DNA of 40,764 nt from Candidatus Omnitrophota bacterium (GCA_015232565.1 JADFZK010000027.1:1-40764), one strand, 5' to 3'. Counted from the first letter of the stretch, positions 24,353-33,757 are shown. Translations and numbers: made by a program. Notes: generated from the sequence alone by a model not told the origin.

Positions 24353-27300
24353 ATGGCTCGTAAAGTTTACACACTCGATGGAAATGAAGCCGCAGCTTAT
24401 GTTGCCTACCGTTGTTCGGACGTGGCGGCGATCTATCCCATTACGCCTTCATCGACCATGGGCGAATTGGCGGATGAATGGGCGGCGGCTGGTATCAAGA
24501 ACATTTGGGGCTCAGTTCCCATGGTTCAGGAAATGCAGTCTGAAGGCGGCGCCGCGGGTACCGTCCATGGCGCTTTGCAGACCGGAGCAATGACCACCAC
24601 GTTCACGGCTTCCCAGGGTTTACTGCTGAAGATACCCAACATGTATAAGATCGCCGGTGAGTTGACTTCCACGGTCTTTCATGTTTCGGCTCGGTCTTTG
24701 GCGGCTCAGGCTTTATCTATTTTCGGGGATCATTCGGACGTAATGGCGGCCCGGCAGACCGGGTTTGCCATGTTGGCTTCCGGCAGTGTCCAGGAAGTTA
24801 TGGATATGGCCTTGATCGCGCACGCCGCTACGCTGGAAAGCCGGGTACCTTTCTTGCATTTCTTCGATGGTTTCCGTACTTCCCATGAAGTCGCCAAGAT
24901 CGAAATGCTCGACGAGAATGACATCAGGGCTTTTATTACCGACGACCTAGTGATCGCACACCGCAACCGTGCGCTTACGCCCGATGCTCCGGTAATGCGC
25001 GGTACCGCCCAGAACCCAGATGTGTACTTTCAGGGCCGCGAAACGGTGAATCCGTTCTATTCTAAATGCCCCGGCATTGTGCAGGACATTATGAATCGGT
25101 TCGGCAAACTGGTCGGCCGGCAGTACAACCTGTTCGATTACTACGGCGCACCTGATGCCGAGCGCGTTATTGTGGTTATGGGTTCCGCTTGTGAAACTGT
25201 GCAGACCACTATAGATGCCCTGGCCAAGACTGGTGAGAAAGTGGGCTTGCTTAAGATCCGTTTGTATCGTCCGTTCTCAATTAAGAACTTTATTCTGGCT
25301 TTACCGAAAACTGTCAAGACCTTGTCAGTGTTGGATCGTACCAAAGAACCGGGTTCTATTGGTGAGCCTCTTTATCAGGATGTTATTAATGCCCTTTTTG
25401 AAGCTCAGCAGGAAGGCCTGGTCACTTCCGTGCCCAAGGTGATCTGCGGACGTTACGGCCTTTCTTCTAAAGAGTTCACTCCTGCCATGGTTAAAGCCGT
25501 GTTTGACGAGATGAAGAAAACCGCCGCCAAGAATCATTTCACGGTGGGTATTAACGACGATGTGTCGCATACCAGCCTGGAAGTGGATGATTCTTTTGTT
25601 GTGGAAGATCCCAAAAGCGTTTGTTGTTTGTTTTACGGTCTTGGTGCGGATGGTACCGTGGGGGCCAATAAAGCTACTATCAAGATCATCAGCGAGAATA
25701 CTCCGAACTTCGGCCAGGGATATTTTGTTTATGATTCCAAGAAATCAGGATCGATGACCTTTTCGCATTTGCGTTTTGGGCCGAATCCGATCCATGCGCC
25801 ATACCTGATCGGTAAGGCCAATTTCATTGGTTGCCATCAGTTTGTATTTCTGGAGAGGTATGATGTCCTGAAAGATGCGGCGGAAGGAGCCGTTTTTCTG
25901 CTTAACAGCCAGTTTTCAGCCGACAAGGTGTGGGATAATTTAACTCGTGTTACCCAACAGCACATTATTAACCGGAAGTTGAAGTTCTTTGTGATTGATG
26001 CCTACGCAGTCGCGAATGAAACCGGCATGGGTGGCAGGATCAATACTATTATGCAAACCTGTTTCTTTGCTATCTCTGGCGTTCTGCCGAAGGACGAGGC
26101 TATTGTGCAGATCAAGAAGTCGATCGAGAAGGCTTATGGCAAGAAGGGTGCGGATGTAGTGGCGCAGAACTTTAAGGCTGTCGATACTACCATTGCCAAT
26201 CTTTACGAGGTCAAGGTGCCGGCGGCGGTTTCCAGCAAACTGGAATTAAAAGCCCCGGTGTCCGGCATGCCTACTGAATTCGTGAAGTCAGTTACTTCCG
26301 AGATCATTGCCGGTCGTGGCGATAAATTGCCGGTTAGCAAGATGCCGGTGGATGGCACTTTCCCTACTGGTACCGCGATGTACGAAAAGCGTTGTGTAGC
26401 GCTCGATTGCCCCACCTGGGATGCTGAAACTTGTATTCAATGCGGCAAATGCGTTTTGGTGTGTCCTCATGCGGTAATTCGCAGCAAGATGATCGATCCG
26501 GCTAATCTTAAAGGCGCTCCGGCTTCATTTTTGACGGTAGCCGCGAAAGACAAAGAGTTTGCCGGCCAACAGTTCCGTATTCAGGTTGCGGCGGAAGATT
26601 GTACCGGTTGCGGCGTGTGCGTTTCGGCCTGCCCGGCCAAGAGTAAGAAGGACCCGACTAAAAAGGCGATCAATATGACGCCGATCCTGCCTATTCGTGA
26701 ACAGGAAGCCCGGAACTGGGATTTCTTTTTTGCCTTGCCGGATGTGGATCGTAATAAAGTTAAACAAAATACCGTGCGTGGCGTTCAGTTCCTTCAGCCA
26801 TTGTTCGAGTTCTCCGGTGCGTGTGCCGGTTGTGGTGAAACGCCCTACATTAAGCTGGTCACTCAGCTTTTTGGCGACCGGGCGGTTATTGCTAACGCCA
26901 CAGGTTGCACTTCGATCTATGGTGGAAACCTGCCAACGACGCCTTACACCAAGAATCCGGTCGGACGTGGTCCGGCCTGGTCGAATTCTCTTTTTGAGGA
27001 TAATGCCGAGTTCGGGCTGGGTTTTCGTTTAGCGATCGACAAGAAGGCGGAGCACGCTTCCGAGTTGCTTAAGAAACTGGAGAGTCAGATCGGCGCTGAA
27101 TTGGTGGGCGCGTTGCTTTCTGCGGATCAGACCGAGGAAATTCAGATCGTGGAACAGCGCAAGCGCATCGAGTTATTAAAGGCCAAACTGAAAGGCAATA
27201 CCAGTTCTGAAGCTAAGCATCTTTTATCGCTGGTTGATTATCTGGCCAAAAAGAGCGTGTGGATATTTGGCGGCGATGGCTGGGCTTACGACATTGGTTT

Positions 27301-27922
27301 TGGTGGTTTGGATCATGTTCTGGCACAGGGCCGTAATGTTAATGTATTGGTGCTGGATACGGAAGTTTATTCCAACACCGGCGGACAGGCTTCGAAATCA
27401 ACCCCGCGTGGAGCGGTGGCGAAGTTTGCGGCTGGTGGTAAAGTATTGCCCAAGAAAGACCTGGCCCGTATTATTATGACGTATGGCCATGTATATGTGG
27501 CTACGGTTGCTATCGGCGCGAAAGACGAACATACTGTTAAAGCCTTCACCGAGGCCGAAAAGTATCCCGGGGCGTCATTGATCATTGCCTACAGCCATTG
27601 TATAGCTCATGGTATTAACATGGCTGGCGGTTTGACCGAGCAGAAGATGGCGGTCGAGACCGGACATTGGCCGCTCTTCCGTTATAACCCGGCCTTGATC
27701 AGCGAAGGCAAGAATCCGCTTACGCTGGATTCATCGGCTCCCAAGGTGGAGTTTAAGGAAGAAGCTAACCGTCAGCAGAGATTTAAGGTTTTGCAGAAGA
27801 CCAATCCTGCGGAAGCGGAAAGATTGATCCAGTTAGGACAGCAGGATATCGATCGTAAATGGGCGATCTATGAAACACTGGCGGCTCAGGCGGCGGCAGT
27901 GGTTAAAACAGTCCAGGCTTAA
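24353..27922 (+). CDS. nifJ: Pyruvate:ferredoxin (flavodoxin) oxidoreductase, single-chain
   Basis: Oxidatively decarboxylates pyruvate to acetyl-CoA and CO2, reducing ferredoxin; a central enzyme of anaerobes. The 1189-residue protein is the fused homodimeric type. In order it has the pyrimidine-binding domain with YPITPSSTMGELADEW, the middle domains, two 4Fe-4S motifs (CIQCGKCVLVCP from residue 694 and CTGCGVCVSACP from residue 750), CAGCGET for the proximal cluster, and the TPP-binding GGDGWAYDIG near residue 973 with DTEVYSNTGGQ. The ATG follows gaggtaagg. Expression is probably controlled by the leader and tandem terminators just upstream. The acetyl-CoA-consuming gene follows after 27 bases. 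Confidence 0.96.
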   Translation: MARKVYTLDGNEAAAYVAYRCSDVAAIYPITPSSTMGELADEWAAAGIKNIWGSVPMVQEMQSEGGAAGTVHGALQTGAMTTTFTASQGLLLKIPNMYKIAGELTSTVFHVSARSLAAQALSIFGDHSDVMAARQTGFAMLASGSVQEVMDMALIAHAATLESRVPFLHFFDGFRTSHEVAKIEMLDENDIRAFITDDLVIAHRNRALTPDAPVMRGTAQNPDVYFQGRETVNPFYSKCPGIVQDIMNRFGKLVGRQYNLFDYYGAPDAERVIVVMGSACETVQTTIDALAKTGEKVGLLKIRLYRPFSIKNFILALPKTVKTLSVLDRTKEPGSIGEPLYQDVINALFEAQQEGLVTSVPKVICGRYGLSSKEFTPAMVKAVFDEMKKTAAKNHFTVGINDDVSHTSLEVDDSFVVEDPKSVCCLFYGLGADGTVGANKATIKIISENTPNFGQGYFVYDSKKSGSMTFSHLRFGPNPIHAPYLIGKANFIGCHQFVFLERYDVLKDAAEGAVFLLNSQFSADKVWDNLTRVTQQHIINRKLKFFVIDAYAVANETGMGGRINTIMQTCFFAISGVLPKDEAIVQIKKSIEKAYGKKGADVVAQNFKAVDTTIANLYEVKVPAAVSSKLELKAPVSGMPTEFVKSVTSEIIAGRGDKLPVSKMPVDGTFPTGTAMYEKRCVALDCPTWDAETCIQCGKCVLVCPHAVIRSKMIDPANLKGAPASFLTVAAKDKEFAGQQFRIQVAAEDCTGCGVCVSACPAKSKKDPTKKAINMTPILPIREQEARNWDFFFALPDVDRNKVKQNTVRGVQFLQPLFEFSGACAGCGETPYIKLVTQLFGDRAVIANATGCTSIYGGNLPTTPYTKNPVGRGPAWSNSLFEDNAEFGLGFRLAIDKKAEHASELLKKLESQIGAELVGALLSADQTEEIQIVEQRKRIELLKAKLKGNTSSEAKHLLSLVDYLAKKSVWIFGGDGWAYDIGFGGLDHVLAQGRNVNVLVLDTEVYSNTGGQASKSTPRGAVAKFAAGGKVLPKKDLARIIMTYGHVYVATVAIGAKDEHTVKAFTEAEKYPGASLIIAYSHCIAHGINMAGGLTEQKMAVETGHWPLFRYNPALISEGKNPLTLDSSAPKVEFKEEANRQQRFKVLQKTNPAEAERLIQLGQQDIDRKWAIYETLAAQAAAVVKTVQA

Positions 27923-27949
27923 TTTGAACATAAAATAAAAGAGGTTTTT

Positions 27950-30031
27950 ATGTCTGAGGATATAGCGATCAAGATCCAGAATCTGGAAAAAGTTTTTAAT
28001 CCCAGAAGCGTGGCTATTGTGGGCGCGTCTTCCGAGCCCGCCAAGGTGGGTTATCAGATCTTGAATAATGTGGTACAAAACGGTTATAAAGGGAAGATCT
28101 ATCCGATAAACCGTAAGGCTACCGAGATACTGGGATTGCCTTGTTTTCCGTCCTTGTTGGAAGTGCCTGGCGATATTGATTTTGCGGTCATCGCTGTGCC
28201 GGCGCCTTTGGTGGAAGGGGTGCTTAAAGAGTGCGTGCAAAAGAATGTTAAGGGCACAGTAATTATTACCTCCGGTTTTTCGGAGATCGGCAAAGTGAAA
28301 GAAGAGCAGGTTTTAAAAGACATTGCCGATAAGAATAATATTGCTTTGCTGGGGCCGAACACTTTTGGGTTTGTATATTCACCGGCCAAGCTTAACGCTT
28401 CTTTTGGGCCTACTGAAGTTCTGCCGGGCAAGATCGCGTTTGTATCGCAAAGCGGTGCTTTGGCGATTTCCCTGATGGGCTGGACGATGATGGAAAAGAT
28501 CGGACTGGCGGCCGTAGTAAGTCTGGGGAATAAGGTTGATATCGGCGAGAAAGAGCTTATTGAATATTTCAATGATGATCCCAATGTCAGCGTGATCCTT
28601 ATTTACATGGAAGGCATTAAGGACGGGCGCAAGTTCATGTCGACTAAAATAAAGAAGCCGGTGGTCATCCTTAAGTCGGGGTCGTCCCAGCGCGGGGCGC
28701 AGGCGGCGGCATCGCATACCGGTTCCTTATCGGGCTCCGACAAGATCTATTCGGCGGTGTTCAACCAATTAGGGATGATGCGTGCCAAAACCTTTACCCA
28801 GGCTTTTGGGGCGGCGTGCACGCTTTCATTGCCCATGCCCAAAGGTGAGGACACTCTTATTATTACCAATGGCGGTGGTATCGGAGTGAGTGCAACCGAC
28901 GAGTGCGAAGACTTCGGTATAAAGTTGCTGGAAGACCCGGCCTGGTTGGAAGAGAAGTTCCGTCAGACCATGCCCGAGTTTGGCAGTACCAAGAACCCGA
29001 TCGACGTTACCGGCGGCGGGGGTTGTGAGAGTTACCGTAAGGCGGTACGGATCGCTCTGGGTGAAGATAAAGTAAAAGCTTTAGTGGTTCTGTACTGCGA
29101 AACTGCAGTCACCGATCCGGTGCAGGTAGCCAAAGCTATCGTGGAGGAATATATTGCTGCCGGGCGTAACAAGCCGCTGGTGGTGGCGATGGTCGGCGGT
29201 GAACGTTCCCGACAGGCCATTCAGACCTTTAATGAATCCCAGATCCCGGCCATGACCGAAGTCCGGGAGGCGATTTCCGGATTGAAGGCTCTTTATAACT
29301 GGCAGGAGATTGTTTCTCGTCCCAAAGAGAATGTGCCAGTACCCGCAATACCGGCCAAGGCCCTGGAGATCATTGAGGCTATTCGTAAAGAAGGCCGCAC
29401 TTTCCTGCTGGAGCATGAATCCCGCCAGGTATTGGAGATCTGTGGAGTCCCGATGCCCAAGTGGGGTTTTGCTACTACTGCTGAGGAAGCGGTTAAGGTG
29501 GCCGAGGCTGTGCAAATGTACCCGATAGCCATGAAGATCGCTTCGGTGGATATTATTCACAAGTCGGATGTAGGCGGCGTTATTTTGAATATCAAGAATG
29601 CCGAAGAATTAAAAGCCCGTTTTGCGCAGATGATGGAGACGGTGAAGCGGAATGCCCCCAAAGCTGAACTGCTGGGCGTGAATTTATGCCAAATGGTGGA
29701 CGGCTTGCAGTGTATCGTGGGGATGAATAAAGACCCGCAGTTTGGCCCGGCGGTGATGTTCGGGTTAGGCGGGATCTTTGTTGAGGTGCTCAAGGATGTT
29801 TCTTTCCGTATTGTGCCTTTTAGCGAAACCGAGGCCCAGCGGCTGGTGGGTGAGATCAAGGCCAAGAAGCTTCTGGACGGTTATCGCGGCCAAGGGGCGC
29901 ATAAGGAATCGATCATTAAGACCTTGATGGCCATCCAAAAAATCGCCCAGCATGTTAAGGAAGTGGATATTAACCCACTGATCACTAATAAAGACGGTTC
30001 TTACGCTGTTGACGCCCGCATAATTATTTAA
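27950..30031 (+). CDS. Acetate-CoA ligase (ADP-forming), fused alpha-beta
   Basis: Converts acetyl-CoA, ADP and phosphate to acetate, CoA and ATP in one step. The 693-residue protein joins the alpha part (CoA-binding domain with NPRSVAIVGASSEPAKVG, GPNTFGF, SQSGALA, and the phosphorylated histidine at residue 256 in AASHTGSLSG) to a beta part with an ATP-grasp domain (KIASVDIIHKSDVGGV, EVDINPL near the end). Protein acetyltransferase relatives have an extra GNAT domain, which is absent here. Its position directly after the pyruvate oxidoreductase makes a two-gene pyruvate-to-acetate ATP module very likely. A separate Pta/acetate kinase locus lies at 37663. Confidence 0.92.
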   Translation: MSEDIAIKIQNLEKVFNPRSVAIVGASSEPAKVGYQILNNVVQNGYKGKIYPINRKATEILGLPCFPSLLEVPGDIDFAVIAVPAPLVEGVLKECVQKNVKGTVIITSGFSEIGKVKEEQVLKDIADKNNIALLGPNTFGFVYSPAKLNASFGPTEVLPGKIAFVSQSGALAISLMGWTMMEKIGLAAVVSLGNKVDIGEKELIEYFNDDPNVSVILIYMEGIKDGRKFMSTKIKKPVVILKSGSSQRGAQAAASHTGSLSGSDKIYSAVFNQLGMMRAKTFTQAFGAACTLSLPMPKGEDTLIITNGGGIGVSATDECEDFGIKLLEDPAWLEEKFRQTMPEFGSTKNPIDVTGGGGCESYRKAVRIALGEDKVKALVVLYCETAVTDPVQVAKAIVEEYIAAGRNKPLVVAMVGGERSRQAIQTFNESQIPAMTEVREAISGLKALYNWQEIVSRPKENVPVPAIPAKALEIIEAIRKEGRTFLLEHESRQVLEICGVPMPKWGFATTAEEAVKVAEAVQMYPIAMKIASVDIIHKSDVGGVILNIKNAEELKARFAQMMETVKRNAPKAELLGVNLCQMVDGLQCIVGMNKDPQFGPAVMFGLGGIFVEVLKDVSFRIVPFSETEAQRLVGEIKAKKLLDGYRGQGAHKESIIKTLMAIQKIAQHVKEVDINPLITNKDGSYAVDARIII

Positions 30032-30050
30032 TTTATGTCAGGTTATTGCC

Positions 30051-30584
30051 ATGGTAGCTAGTCCGGTATTAAAAGTTATTGCTGAACGCCGCAGTGTACG
30101 CAAATACACCGGTGATCCGGTAACCAATGAAGACCTGGAAACCCTGGTGCGCGCAGGCATGGCTGCGCCATCATCGCGGGATACCCGGCATTGGTATTTT
30201 GTAGTGATTAATGACCCGCTGGTATTGGATAAACTGGTCGCTGGCCTGCCTTATTCCAAAATGATCCTTACGGCTCGGCATGCTATTGTAGTGGCCAGTG
30301 ATATGAAGGAAGCCCATGGCGGCAGTGATGTGGAATATTGGGTCCAGGATTGTGCGGCGGCTGTCGAGAATATTTTGCTGGCCGCGCAAGCTATCGGCCT
30401 GGGAGCCTGCTGGACTGCCGCCCATCCGCGTGCGGAACGCGTGGCTTATGTAAAACAAACGCTTGCTATGCCGGAAACCGTGATTCCGCTGGCAGTGATC
30501 GCTGTTGGACATCCCGCCGGTGAAGATAAACCTCGTGATAAGTTTGACCCTGCTCGTTTATTCTGGAATAAATTCGATAGATAA
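30051..30584 (+). CDS. Nitroreductase family flavoprotein
   Basis: FMN-dependent oxidoreductase of 177 residues; the physiological substrate is unknown. The family pattern is clear: ERRSVRKYTGDPVTNEDLETLV with the FMN phosphate-binding arginines, AAPSSRDTRHWYFVV, the helix DCAAAVENILLAAQAIGLGACW, and a C-terminal IPLAVIAVGHPAGE. It follows the acetyl-CoA synthetase by 19 bases and is probably co-transcribed. Members in anaerobes often have roles in redox balance, but nothing here fixes one. Confidence 0.9.
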   Translation: MVASPVLKVIAERRSVRKYTGDPVTNEDLETLVRAGMAAPSSRDTRHWYFVVINDPLVLDKLVAGLPYSKMILTARHAIVVASDMKEAHGGSDVEYWVQDCAAAVENILLAAQAIGLGACWTAAHPRAERVAYVKQTLAMPETVIPLAVIAVGHPAGEDKPRDKFDPARLFWNKFDR

Positions 30585-30586
30585 TT

Positions 30587-31057
30587 TTATGGAGCTTCTA
30601 GCGCCTGTTTGGTGTTGCGTGGCAGGCAAAAGGCGCTGAGAAAGTGGGCTTTGTAGGACAGAAAGGTTATGCCGATCCATACTGATAAAGCCGCCAAAGG
30701 CATAAGCAGGCTGAAATGGGAAAGTGTCTTGAGGAATTGCATTTCATAATTATGCCCGGTGACGTCCAGAACGACTCGTAAAAATAGTAACGGTTTAAAG
30801 AATCTGTCCCAGCGCCTGGGCACATTAAAGGCATAGTTGTATAGCGCGATCAGGCAGATCATAGTGACTATTCCGCGAGCGATCGCCAGTATATAGAATA
30901 TTCCCGCCGGTGGATGAAAAGCCCATAAAGTACGGTAGTATATATAGGGTTCGGACTGAGGTAGTAATAAGGCGCTTAGTTCGCCCAGGCAAAGCCAGGT
31001 GAAAAGGAAGAAGTAAGCTTTCTCGAATAATCTTTCGGGCAGTCTCATGGTCGACAT
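30587..31057 (-). CDS. Small integral membrane protein of unknown function
   Basis: The only convincing minus-strand gene. The 156-residue product is strongly hydrophobic with about four predicted membrane segments (roughly residues 14-33, 48-73, 86-100 and 112-132), separated by short charged loops (RRWDRFFK). I do not recognise the family. The stop is two bases from the convergent nitroreductase stop with no terminator between. A second in-frame ATG at 31048 may be the true start, because an extended -10 box overlaps the first one. It lies back to back with the Minf_1886-like gene. Confidence 0.7.
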   Translation of the reverse strand: MSTMRLPERLFEKAYFFLFTWLCLGELSALLLPQSEPYIYYRTLWAFHPPAGIFYILAIARGIVTMICLIALYNYAFNVPRRWDRFFKPLLFLRVVLDVTGHNYEMQFLKTLSHFSLLMPLAALSVWIGITFLSYKAHFLSAFCLPRNTKQALEAP

Positions 31058-31064
31058 TATGGCA
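31056..31064 (-). promoter_or_regulatory. Possible extended -10 promoter for the minus-strand membrane protein
   Basis: Read on the minus strand, TGCCATAAT covers 31064-31056: an extended -10 element. No good -35 box was found. The expected start is at 31049, one base before the ATG at 31048, so the message would be nearly leaderless. Confidence 0.35.
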
Positions 31065-31134
31065 TAATTCTTTAGTCAGCCATAATACTTTCCCGGGATT
31101 CTGCTCAGCGCTGCATTTAATAGCATCGTACGGC

Positions 31135-31162
31135 TTGGATTTTTTGATTATTGTGCTAATAT
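31135..31162 (+). promoter_or_regulatory. Promoter for the Minf_1886-like gene, positioned for a leaderless mRNA
   Basis: TTGGAT (31135-31140) and TAATAT (31157-31162) are 16 bases apart, with TG at 31154-31155 giving an extended -10 element. Seven bases after the box is 31169, the A of the ATG. Confidence 0.5.
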
Positions 31163-31168
31163 TACGGT

Positions 31169-31561
31169 ATGGATCAGCAATTCTACGACAAAGTTGAACA
31201 GGTTTGCGAACAAGACCCGCGTTATAAGGCAGGGGCGTATGAGTTTGTAATGGAGGCCTTGAATTACTCCCAGCGTCGGTTTAAGAAGGAGCGTCATGTC
31301 ACCGGCGATCAGCTATTATCGGGGATCAAGGAATTGACTGTTAAGAAGTTCGGCCCTTTGGCCTTGAATGTTCTGCACCATTGGGGTGTCAAGAATACGG
31401 AAGATTTCGGCAATATTGTCTTTATCATGGTCCAGCATCAACTGTTGGCTAAACAGCAGGATGATACGCTGGACAGTTTTCGTAATGGCTATAATTTTGA
31501 AGAAGTTTTTCATAAAGGATATCGCCGCCAGTTAGAGCGGGAGATCGGGCGCATAAGATAA
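31169..31561 (+). CDS. Minf_1886-like protein, conserved in PVC bacteria
   Basis: A 130-residue soluble protein of unknown function. The pattern of an N-terminal FYDKVEQVCEQDPRYKAGAYEFV, then HVTGDQLLSGIKELTVKKFGPLAL, VLHHWGVKNTEDFGNIVF and a C-terminal FEEVF is what I remember of the Minf_1886 family (TIGR04138), described as restricted to Planctomycetes and Verrucomicrobia. The assignment is from memory and not checked. It leads a likely operon with lemA, an M48 protease gene and recG. No ribosome binding site precedes the ATG; the promoter position suggests a leaderless message. Confidence 0.75.
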   Translation: MDQQFYDKVEQVCEQDPRYKAGAYEFVMEALNYSQRRFKKERHVTGDQLLSGIKELTVKKFGPLALNVLHHWGVKNTEDFGNIVFIMVQHQLLAKQQDDTLDSFRNGYNFEEVFHKGYRRQLEREIGRIR

Positions 31562-31586
31562 ATCGGTGTTAAAGGAGGCAATTCAA

Positions 31587-32141
31587 ATGGTTCCATTTCT
31601 GATCGTAGTCGGCGTGCTGGTTATGTTGGTCCTGATGATCGTTGGTATGTACAATGCTCTTATCCAGATGCGGGTTGCTTTTCAGAATGCCTGGTCGCAG
31701 ATTGATGTTCAGCTAAAACGCCGGCACGATCTGATCCCGAATCTGGTAGAGACAGCCAAGGGGTACATGACGCATGAACGCGGTACGCTGGAAGGCGTAA
31801 CTAAGGCACGCCAGATGGCGGTGGATGCTTCGACTATCTCTGACAAGCTGGCGGCCGAGAATATGCTTACCTCTTCCTTGCGCAGTTTAATGGCGGTGGC
31901 CGAGAATTACCCCAACCTGAAGGCCGACCAAACCATGTTGCGTTTGCAGGAAGAGTTAACAACGACCGAGAACAAGATCGGTTTTGCCCGGCAGTACTAT
32001 AACGACGAAGCCGGCCGTTATAACACCGCGATCCAGACTTTTCCCAACAGCATTATTGCTTCCCAGTTTGCGTTCAAGCCGGCCGAGTTCTTTCAGCTGG
32101 ATGATGTGGCCGAACGGAATGCGCCGCAAGTCAAATTTTAA
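31587..32141 (+). CDS. lemA: LemA family protein
   Basis: Membrane-anchored helical protein; function not settled, often next to HtpX-like proteases. The 184-residue product has one N-terminal membrane helix (about residues 3-22) and the LemA core: YNALIQMRVAFQNAWSQIDV, KRRHDLIPNLVETAKGY, VAENYPNLKAD, and ENKIGFARQYYNDEAGRYN followed by FPNSIIA. A perfect aaaggagg lies 8 bases before the ATG at 31587, which rules out the in-frame GTG at 31566. Its stop overlaps the start of the M48 protease (TAATG). Confidence 0.94.
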   Translation: MVPFLIVVGVLVMLVLMIVGMYNALIQMRVAFQNAWSQIDVQLKRRHDLIPNLVETAKGYMTHERGTLEGVTKARQMAVDASTISDKLAAENMLTSSLRSLMAVAENYPNLKADQTMLRLQEELTTTENKIGFARQYYNDEAGRYNTAIQTFPNSIIASQFAFKPAEFFQLDDVAERNAPQVKF

Positions 32142-33757
32142 TGCCGTACTCATTCGTTGAGATCCAGCAAAGCAAGTCGCGATCTATTCAATGGTCGCTG
32201 GCTTTTCTGATCGCCCTTTACGTTGCCGGGGCGCTTTTGATCGTGTGGGTGGTTAAATATTATTTCCTCGGTACGACGCTGGATCTTCCTTCCGGCTTGC
32301 GGCGTTCCCCTTTTGATTTGCTGGATCCTGCGACCTTGCTGTGGACTGCGGGCGGTGCCTTGGCTCTAAGTGCGGGGCACTGGTTGGTAGCCACTCACGC
32401 CCTGATAGACAAGACCGTGCAGTATATGTCTGGCCGGGTTGCCGCAGATGGAAAAGATGATGAACGTGTGTTTCGTAATATCGTAGCCGAAGCGTCGGTA
32501 GCTACCGGTGGCAAATACCTTATTGAGCCCTATCTTATCCCTACCACCGCCATGAACGCTTTTGCCTTGCAGGATTTCCAGGGCCGTTCGGTCATCGGCA
32601 TTACCGAAGGCTTGCTGAAGCGCCTTAACCGGGAGCAGTTAGAAGCGGTGGTGGCCCATGAAGCGGGGCATATCGCCTCGGGTGACTGTCTGGAAACTAC
32701 GGTGACCAGTGTAGTATTTAAGGCTTTTGACACTATTTGTGATGTCACCCGGCGAATGCTTTTTTACAGTAACATTTCTGGTTCCAGCCGCTATTCGTCT
32801 TCCCGGCGGGAAGAGAAGGGAGGGTCTTTTGGGGCATTATTGCTGGTGATCTTTTTGATAGCTTTGGTGCTTAAATTCATCGGCTATCTCGGGTCATTGT
32901 TCATATCGCGCCAAAGGGAATATCGCGCGGATGCCATGGCGGTCCGCTTGACGCGCAATCCTTTGGCACTGGCTGAAGCTCTGCATATAATTGATCGACG
33001 CTGGAAGGGCGGTGGTATCCCGGGGGAAGCAATGGACGCGATCTTTATTCTTAGCCCCCGTCAGAGCGCTTACGATGACCAGGAGAATCTTTTTTCCGAC
33101 CTTTTCTCGACTCATCCGCCCATAAAGAAGCGTCTCGGGATCCTGCTCGATATGGCCCACGCCCGCGAATCCGATCTGGACAAGGCCATGAACAAGGCCA
33201 AGTCCCGGGATGAGATGCTGGGGAATGATCCGCCGGCAAAAACTTTGAAGGATATCCCGGGCGTAGCTATTCCGGCGCCGCTGGCTACTGTTGGAGGAGC
33301 GGTTATTGCATCCGGTCTGGGGTTGCCCGTTGTCCCGGTGGCAAAGAACTTGTGCCCGCGCTGTCAAGTGCCGCTGGTGCCTGAAGTTTATGAAGGTGTT
33401 CAGATCGGCCGGTGTACCGCCTGCCTGGGAGCCTTGGTCGGCGAGATGGATGTGCTGCATATTGTGGGCACCAAGTCCATGCAGTTTGATGGGCGTATCC
33501 AGGAGCTGGCCAGGATCACCCGTGAACAGGTCAAGGTCCTGAAGAGTAACCCTTTTGATCATATTTATGACCAGAAAAGTATTGTGTGCCCTTCCTGTCT
33601 GGACACTAACCGGCGGATGACCCGGCGTTTTGTTAATCCCCGTTATCCGGTGGAAGTTGATAAATGCAAGCTTTGCGCCCGGGTGTGGTTCGACCGGGAC
33701 GAGTTGGAAATATTGCAGTGTTTGTATGAAAACGAAAATATGGCTGTTAACAAATAA
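32141..33757 (+). CDS. M48 family membrane metalloprotease with C-terminal zinc ribbons
   Basis: HtpX-like zinc protease of 538 residues. Two membrane helices lie near residues 19-42 and 64-84 and a third near 226-250. The zinc motif HEAGH is at residues 173-177 and the third ligand is probably E260 in REYRAD. After residue 400 the protein departs from HtpX: two CxxC pairs form one zinc ribbon (C405/C408 with CTAC near 425) and a second follows (C483/C486 with CKLC near 508, ending WFDRDELE), like the zf-TFIIB type. The tail may bind substrates or partners. It overlaps lemA and recG by one base each. Confidence 0.88.
   Translation: MPYSFVEIQQSKSRSIQWSLAFLIALYVAGALLIVWVVKYYFLGTTLDLPSGLRRSPFDLLDPATLLWTAGGALALSAGHWLVATHALIDKTVQYMSGRVAADGKDDERVFRNIVAEASVATGGKYLIEPYLIPTTAMNAFALQDFQGRSVIGITEGLLKRLNREQLEAVVAHEAGHIASGDCLETTVTSVVFKAFDTICDVTRRMLFYSNISGSSRYSSSRREEKGGSFGALLLVIFLIALVLKFIGYLGSLFISRQREYRADAMAVRLTRNPLALAEALHIIDRRWKGGGIPGEAMDAIFILSPRQSAYDDQENLFSDLFSTHPPIKKRLGILLDMAHARESDLDKAMNKAKSRDEMLGNDPPAKTLKDIPGVAIPAPLATVGGAVIASGLGLPVVPVAKNLCPRCQVPLVPEVYEGVQIGRCTACLGALVGEMDVLHIVGTKSMQFDGRIQELARITREQVKVLKSNPFDHIYDQKSIVCPSCLDTNRRMTRRFVNPRYPVEVDKCKLCARVWFDRDELEILQCLYENENMAVNK

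Noticed and set aside
31566..31586. Longer lemA from GTG 31566
   Set aside because: The sequence contains the ribosome binding site aaaggagg for ATG 31587.
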